Shown piece by piece: positions 12,001 through 14,083 of a stretch of DNA of 14,083 nt. This stretch comes from Thalassiosira profunda. Its lineage: Eukaryota; Bacillariophyta; Thalassiosirophyceae; Thalassiosirales; Thalassiosiraceae. The first letter of the stretch is position 1. The number at the start of each line of letters is the position of its first letter. The position numbers and the translations under genes were made by a program. The DNA lies in NCBI GenBank assembly GCA_036939355.1, contig JALLAP010003065.1, positions 1 through 14,083 of the forward strand, in the 5' to 3' direction. Under the pieces are notes generated by a model. It did not search any database, was not told where the DNA came from, and was given only the letters and a program-made list of their open reading frames with translations.

Positions 12001-12956
12001 TCGCGGGCCGCTTCGGCCGCCACCACCGCCGCCTCGGCGTCCGCATCTGCATCCTCATTCTGCACACCCTGCTCCAACATTGAAGCCTGCTCCGCCATCA
12101 TTGCATCGTTTTCCCCGTTCAACCGGGCAGATACGAACGGCAGCAGCGCCAGCGGGCAGGCCTCCCTCCCGAACTTCTGGAACTCCCCGAACAAGTCCGC
12201 GACGACGGGGGCCAGCTGGGGCGCCAGGGGGAGCCAGTATCCGAAGAGGACGAACGCGCGGAGGCGCTCCCTTTCCCCTTCTCTCAACCCTTCCTTCACC
12301 GCAGAGCGTCCCCCTCCCTCATTCGATTGATCGGCCGCCGCCATTGCAGCCCCTCCCTCATTCGTCGGGGAGCCCTCGCGGTGGGACCGCAGCACATGGC
12401 ACGCCGCCCGCGCCGCCGCGTCCAACGCCACGGGGGCCAACGAGCGGAGGAGGGCGCGGAGGGCGTCTATGCGGGTGGGGCGGCGGGGGCGGCCGCCCCG
12501 GACTTTGCGGGGGTGGACGCGGTAGGGGAGGTTGTCCTCCTCCTCCTCCTCTTCGTTCTCTTCATTCTCGTCATCCTGCATGTTCATATCGCCATCCTGC
12601 ATGTTCATATCGTCGTCGTTGTTGTCGTATGCGCCGTCAAAGCCCCCGGGGAGGAACGCCGCAGGCACCGGGAGGGACGCCCGCAGGTTGTACGGATCGG
12701 CCGCCGCCAGCAGCTCGCGCGCCAGTAGGTCGACCAGCTGCTCCCCGCCCTCCGAGGGACGCTCGGCGCCGAGCAGGGCACCTTCGGTCGGCTGCTGCGG
12801 CCGCTGATGGGGATGCGTCTCCGGTTGGGGGGAGGCGCCGCCGCGGGCGAGGGCGGCGGCGTAGGATGTCACGCGGACGAGGTAGGCGGCCACGTCGACG
12901 TCGGCCGCTGCCTCCGCGGGCCCGGCGCCGGACGGCGCGGCGTCGCGATCGTTCAT
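1..12956 (-). CDS. MDN1: Midasin (MDN1/REA1), giant AAA+ ATPase of 60S ribosome assembly; 3' end missing
   Basis: Known role: a nuclear dynein-like ATPase that pulls assembly factors (Ytm1 and Rsa4 in yeast) off pre-60S particles. Seen here: six AAA+ modules in tandem, each with a Walker A loop, with Lys at about residues 626, 1017, 1450, 1752, 2231 and 2553, followed by a long linker. Six AAA+ rings in one chain of this length fit midasin; dynein heavy chain has a different N-terminal tail and a stalk. Exons: 12956-9548, 9469-9303, 9220-8210, 8131-7390, 7309-5868 and 5795-1. The start is the ATG at 12954-12956 with A at -3; the open frame upstream contains only a GTG. Removing five introns (390 nt) and four scaffold duplications (4 x 73 nt) leaves 4091 codons plus one base, with no stop. 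Yeast midasin has about 4900 residues, so the acidic region and MIDAS domain lie off the left edge. The apparent frameshifts at the four N bases are assembly artefacts, not damage. Confidence 0.97.
1537..1681. repeat. Unmerged 72-bp contig overlap around the N at 1609 (assembly artefact)
   Basis: Positions 1537-1608 and 1610-1681 are the same 72 bp with two differences (1600/1673 and 1601/1674), separated by one N. Dropping 73 bases restores the MDN1 linker frame. Confidence 0.93.
2350..2494. repeat. Unmerged 72-bp contig overlap around the N at 2422 (assembly artefact)
   Basis: Positions 2350-2421 and 2423-2494 match over 72 bp with two differences (2405/2478 and 2409/2482). Dropping 73 bases joins STVSSIHT to the following TPKGLRRILEERESEFVANI in one frame. 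Confidence 0.93.
3869..4013. repeat. Unmerged 72-bp contig overlap around the N at 3941 (assembly artefact)
   Basis: Positions 3869-3940 and 3942-4013 match over 72 bp with one difference (3931/4004). Dropping 73 bases gives a continuous HLEDCQQSMEAQEEPQSVK in the early linker. Confidence 0.93.
4015..4941 (-). other. MDN1: MDN1 AAA6 module
   Basis: Walker A GPAASGKS has its Lys at residue 2553. The Walker B equivalent is WLHLENVNL, with Glu2721-Asn2722 where AAA2 to AAA5 have Asp-Glu. Sensor 1 is LSMNPSSH and is followed by a basic AMRNRCIEV segment. I recall yeast and human AAA6 also having Asn in place of the catalytic Glu, so reduced hydrolysis here is probably a family trait. No introns interrupt this module. 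The downstream boundary with the linker is approximate. Confidence 0.92.
4942..6000 (-). other. MDN1: MDN1 AAA5 module
   Basis: Walker A GSPGVGKT has Lys at residue 2231, followed by a Ser codon split by the intron at 5796-5867. It is followed by VRINLSEQTDISDLMGSD, a strongly conserved midasin segment. Walker B is WVLLDELN with Asp2302-Glu2303; sensor 1 is AAQNPLAQ. This is the best-preserved module in the window. Confidence 0.95.
5796..5867 (-). other. MDN1: MDN1 intron 5 (72 nt)
   Basis: Donor GTGAGG, acceptor CTGCACAG. Splicing rebuilds a Ser codon (AG plus C) right after GVGKT of the AAA5 Walker A loop and restores the helix SLITALAKASGHH. Reading through meets a stop three bases past the donor. 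Phase 2. Confidence 0.95.
6001..7515 (-). other. MDN1: MDN1 AAA4 module
   Basis: Walker A GDTGCGK-T is split by the intron at 7310-7389 exactly between Lys1752 and Thr1753. The following segment, NCHASTETSDLLGGFRP, is typical of midasin. Walker B is LLLLDEMS with Asp1930-Glu1931, and sensor 1 is ATMNPGGD. A long insert lies between Walker A and Walker B and contains a basic cluster, KKRRKL, at residues 1865-1870. Core ATPase residues appear intact. Confidence 0.93.
7310..7389 (-). other. MDN1: MDN1 intron 4 (80 nt)
   Basis: Donor GTGAGT, acceptor CACCAACAG. It lies between the Lys and Thr codons of the AAA4 Walker A loop (GCGK, then TTVVQLL). Phase 0. The length is not a multiple of three, so the frame across it holds only after splicing. 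Confidence 0.96.
7516..8480 (-). other. MDN1: MDN1 AAA3 module
   Basis: Walker A GPTSAGKT has its Lys at residue 1450; Walker B is WVILDELN with Asp1511-Glu1512; sensor 1 is ATQNPAG. The strand after the P-loop carries the NNHEHTDIQEYTGSY segment typical of midasin AAA3. The intron at 8132-8209 separates the Gly before Walker B from His-Trp. All core ATPase residues appear intact. Confidence 0.93.
8132..8209 (-). other. MDN1: MDN1 intron 3 (78 nt)
   Basis: Donor GTGAGC, acceptor CTCTCCAG. Splicing rebuilds a Gly codon (GG plus A) and restores QALRKGHWVILDELN across the AAA3 Walker B motif. Phase 2. Confidence 0.95.
9221..9302 (-). other. MDN1: MDN1 intron 2 (82 nt)
   Basis: Donor GTAAGA, acceptor CTTCCAG. 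Splicing rebuilds the Trp codon (TG plus G) directly before VLLDEIN, the AAA2 Walker B motif. Phase 2. Confidence 0.95.
9470..9547 (-). other. MDN1: MDN1 intron 1 (78 nt)
   Basis: Donor GTGAGT follows an AAG codon (Lys of ETK). Acceptor is CCAACAG before ATGCGCGAG. Phase 0. Reading through meets a stop at 9491-9493, whereas splicing joins the two halves of the AAA2 insertion in frame. Confidence 0.93.
9941..11099 (-). other. MDN1: MDN1 AAA1 module
   Basis: The Walker A loop GPPGAGKS is at residues 620-627 (encoded near 11003-11026). The Walker B equivalent reads VLIEDVD, with Glu712-Asp713 in the acidic positions. A Gly/Ala/Pro-rich low-complexity insert follows the P-loop helix (near 10920-10980). 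The usual sensor-1 Asn-Pro of the other modules is replaced here by a Cys-Ser-Thr-Arg segment. AAA1 is the least conserved ring member in this protein, judged by eye. Boundaries are approximate. Confidence 0.85.
11587..11731. repeat. Unmerged 72-bp contig overlap around the N at 11659 (assembly artefact)
   Basis: Positions 11587-11658 and 11660-11731 are identical over 72 bp. Dropping 73 bases joins the N-terminal exon (FQLRWHASR) to AVGALFALRPLPLSDFLKTL in one frame. Confidence 0.93.
12535..12551. repeat. (TCC)n microsatellite encoding a Glu run
   Basis: About five TCC units on the plus strand. On the coding strand they are GAG/GGA-type triplets that encode the poly-Glu part of the MDN1 acidic stretch. 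Length polymorphism would be expected. Confidence 0.85.
12571..12612. repeat. 21-bp tandem repeat, two copies, coding
   Basis: Two adjacent 21-bp units differ only at their first base. Being a multiple of three, they encode two copies of a DMNMQD-type heptapeptide inside the acidic N-terminal stretch of MDN1. Confidence 0.9.
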
Positions 12957-13059
12957 GGTGGGTCGTCTCTGTGTTGCTGGGTTGCAATCGGCGGTGGGTC
13001 GCCAGTGTTGCAAAGAAGTGATTGATGTTGATGGGCGCGGGGGCGAGAGAGGGTGAGAG

Positions 13060-13084
13060 TTTGGGTGGACACTTTGGGTGGCCA
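13060..13084. repeat. Short direct repeat in the MDN1 leader or promoter
   Basis: Two 12-bp copies of TTTGGGTGGMCA, at 13060-13071 and 13073-13084, differ at one base. They are spaced 13 bp apart. They could be paired protein-binding sites or chance. Confidence 0.35.
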
Positions 13085-13104
13085 CGAAAAGAATGGTCTT
13101 GCGT

Positions 13105-13143
13105 CGCTCCCGCCCGCCCCCGCTCCCTTCTCCTGCCCTCCCG
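13105..13143 (-). promoter_or_regulatory. GC-box-like pyrimidine/purine tract upstream of MDN1
   Basis: A C-rich tract on the plus strand reads as a G-rich tract in the MDN1 direction, including GGGGGCGGGCGGG at 13109-13121. It lies about 150-190 bp upstream of the MDN1 start codon. It resembles a GC box, but the factor, if any, in this lineage is unknown. Confidence 0.3.
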
Positions 13144-13285
13144 TATGGTACTTATGGTAGTCCTCCCTGCAGCGGCGGCGGCGCGACCGAGATCCATCCC
13201 GAGTAACCGCGCGGGCGGCGACCGCGTGCTGCAATGTTTTGGCCGCGCGGCGCCTTGTAGGAGCGCCTCGATTGATCTGAGTGTC

Positions 13286-13290
13286 ATTGG
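13286..13290 (-). promoter_or_regulatory. Inverted CCAAT box candidate
   Basis: ATTGG on the plus strand is CCAAT in the MDN1 direction. It lies about 180 bp upstream of the LRR start and 330 bp upstream of the MDN1 start. CCAAT boxes act in either orientation, but a five-base match is weak evidence. Confidence 0.25.
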
Positions 13291-13468
13291 TCCACGCGCG
13301 AGATCTGCTGGTGGTGCACCAACACCGCGGGCCACCCGAGTGTCACCGTCACCGCGGGCGCACCCGACTGCGGTGTGCCTGCTTTTATTGCGGGGGTGGT
13401 TGGCGTGGCCTGCTTGGTCTACCATACGGGTGAGGTCGTCGAGAGGGCCTGCGTCTGCAGCTGGCAAA

Positions 13469-14074
13469 ATGGAGGACGAATTTCAGGACGAATCGCCATT
13501 GCGCAACGTCAACCAGCTGATGGACGACGACGACTTCTCCGAGGATCACCTCCTTCTGCAGAGAAACAGCCGCCGCCTGACGACCCTTTTCTTCGGCGCC
13601 TCAGAGAACTATTTCCTCCCGCACCCCGACGATTGGCGGAGGGCGGGCCTCTGCCTGGGGAGAAATACGCATGTGGAGACGCTGTACATCGGGAGCACGG
13701 AGGGCGTGACGTTGGGCCAGTTCGCGGCCCTGTGCGAGGGGCTGGCGGACAATCAGTCCATTGTTGAGGTCGAATTCACCTGTGAGGAGAGCTTGCATTT
13801 GGGGGGCATCGTCTTCGAGCTGATGGCGCCGTTCTTTGAACGCAACCACGTTCGGACGTTGCGCGCGGGAGGGGATGGGTTCGAGGAAGGGCTAGACAGC
13901 GAAGCTGCGCGCTACCTCGCCGATGCGCTGGACAAGTTCAACTGTCTCACCGAATTCGAATACCTCGGTTCGGACGTGGACAACGGGACCGCGCTACGGC
14001 TTTTCGGGGCGCTGGCGAAACATAAGAACTTGGAGCAGCTGTTTTTTTTTTTTTTCCCTGAGTTATTTGATTAG
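13469..14074 (+). CDS. RNI-like leucine-rich-repeat protein, probably incomplete at the 3' end
   Basis: I cannot name this gene. The ATG at 13469 has an ideal context (A at -3, G at +4), and the 201-residue product begins with an acidic segment containing four Asp in a row. Leucine-rich-repeat cores recur every 28-32 residues at about 37, 69, 98, 128, 160 and 188 (LTTLFF, VETLYI, IVEVEF, VRTLRA, LTEFEY, LEQL). Each is followed by a helix-like segment such as LAEGL or ALAKHK types, the pattern of ribonuclease-inhibitor-like repeats. The GRNTH segment at residues 64-68 reminds me of large diatom LRR families, from memory. No signal peptide or membrane segment is seen. The last ten residues (five Phe, then PELFD) come from a T homopolymer and unrelated sequence, and the final repeat is cut short, so the stop at 14072 is probably not the natural end. 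The frame is also open upstream to an ATG at 13022, but that extension is low-complexity promoter-like sequence. Confidence 0.65.
   Translation: MEDEFQDESPLRNVNQLMDDDDFSEDHLLLQRNSRRLTTLFFGASENYFLPHPDDWRRAGLCLGRNTHVETLYIGSTEGVTLGQFAALCEGLADNQSIVEVEFTCEESLHLGGIVFELMAPFFERNHVRTLRAGGDGFEEGLDSEAARYLADALDKFNCLTEFEYLGSDVDNGTALRLFGALAKHKNLEQLFFFFFPELFD
14042..14055. repeat. 14-T homopolymer interrupting the LRR gene
   Basis: Fourteen T bases directly follow the codon ending a repeat core (LEQL). After them the sequence no longer fits the repeat pattern. It could be a sequencing or assembly fault near a contig end, or the poly-T edge of an inserted retroposed sequence in antisense orientation. Confidence 0.7.
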
Positions 14075-14083
14075 TGAGTGGCT

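Larger units (their letters stand above)
11100..12956 (-). other. MDN1: MDN1 N-terminal region, acidic and low-complexity (residues 1 to about 595)
   Basis: This part precedes the first AAA+ module. It contains a run of Asp, Asn and Glu (encoded at about 12535-12630), an Ala/Asp-rich stretch near 12000-12060 and a Gly/Asp-rich stretch near 11800-11880. Between these lie more regular helical-looking segments rich in Leu, Ala and Trp. Family members have an N-terminal region before AAA1, but the acidic inserts are not something I can tie to a known function. The scaffold joint at 11659 falls inside it, so residue numbers assume one 72-bp copy is dropped. Boundaries are approximate. Confidence 0.8.
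12957..13468. promoter_or_regulatory. Divergent intergenic region between MDN1 and the LRR gene
   Basis: The 512 bp between the two start codons hold the 5' leaders and presumably the promoters of both genes. The region is GC-rich. I see no clear TATA box at a sensible distance from either gene. Visible elements are a C-rich tract, an inverted CCAAT box, a 12-bp direct repeat and the palindrome TGGTGCACCA at 13312-13321. Transcription start sites cannot be placed from sequence alone. Confidence 0.6.

Noticed and set aside
12080..13021. Plus-strand frame of 313 codons opposite the MDN1 N-terminus
   Set aside because: Arg/Pro/Gly-rich shadow with no recognisable domain. The opposite strand has the good start context and continues in frame into AAA1.
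12957..13085. Extension of MDN1 upstream to 13085
   Set aside because: The first codon of that extension is GTG, which is not expected to start a nuclear eukaryotic gene. The ATG at 12954-12956 has a good context.
13022..13468. Extension of the LRR protein to an ATG at 13022 (149 extra residues)
   Set aside because: The extension is Ala/Arg/Pro-rich, lies in the divergent promoter region and shows no signal or transit peptide features. The ATG at 13469 has an ideal context. RNA evidence could overturn this.
14042..14062. The T run plus CCCTGAG as a 3' splice site
   Set aside because: It ends in GAG rather than CAG or TAG, and there is no good donor upstream in the gene that would keep the repeat pattern.

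Overview
The window is eukaryotic nuclear DNA, most likely from a stramenopile alga, with a centric diatom as my favoured guess (moderate to low confidence). The main gene is very long and is broken by five short GT-AG introns of 72-82 nt. The second gene resembles the large RNI-like leucine-rich-repeat families I recall from diatoms, and the first is a eukaryote-wide housekeeping gene. I see no bacterial operons, RNA genes, CRISPR array or transposase.

Minus strand, 12956 down to 1 and running off the left edge: the 5' four-fifths or so of MDN1/REA1 (midasin), the giant six-AAA+ ATPase that remodels pre-60S ribosomal particles. After removing five introns and four duplicated scaffold joints, one reading frame stays open for 4091 codons plus one base. 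That bookkeeping closes exactly on the frame seen at position 1. It encodes, in order, an acidic low-complexity N-terminal region, AAA1 to AAA6, and about 1300 residues of the linker. The end of the linker, the Asp/Glu-rich region and the C-terminal MIDAS domain lie beyond the window.

Four single N bases (1609, 2422, 3941, 11659) each sit between two copies of the same 72-bp sequence. They are best read as overlapping contig ends joined by one N. Each adds 73 bases and shifts the frame by one, so the gene looks frameshifted four times but probably is not.

12957-13468: GC-rich intergenic region between two divergent genes, presumably holding both promoters.

Plus strand, 13469 to the right edge: the start of an unnamed leucine-rich-repeat (RNI-like) protein. 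Its homologous-looking sequence stops inside a repeat at a 14-T homopolymer close to the window end.

I found no new molecular system. The observations worth a second look are the scaffold joints, introns concentrated at the ATPase motifs, a strong fall in GC from the 5' to the 3' part of MDN1, a possible nuclear localisation signal in AAA4, and the broken end of the repeat gene.
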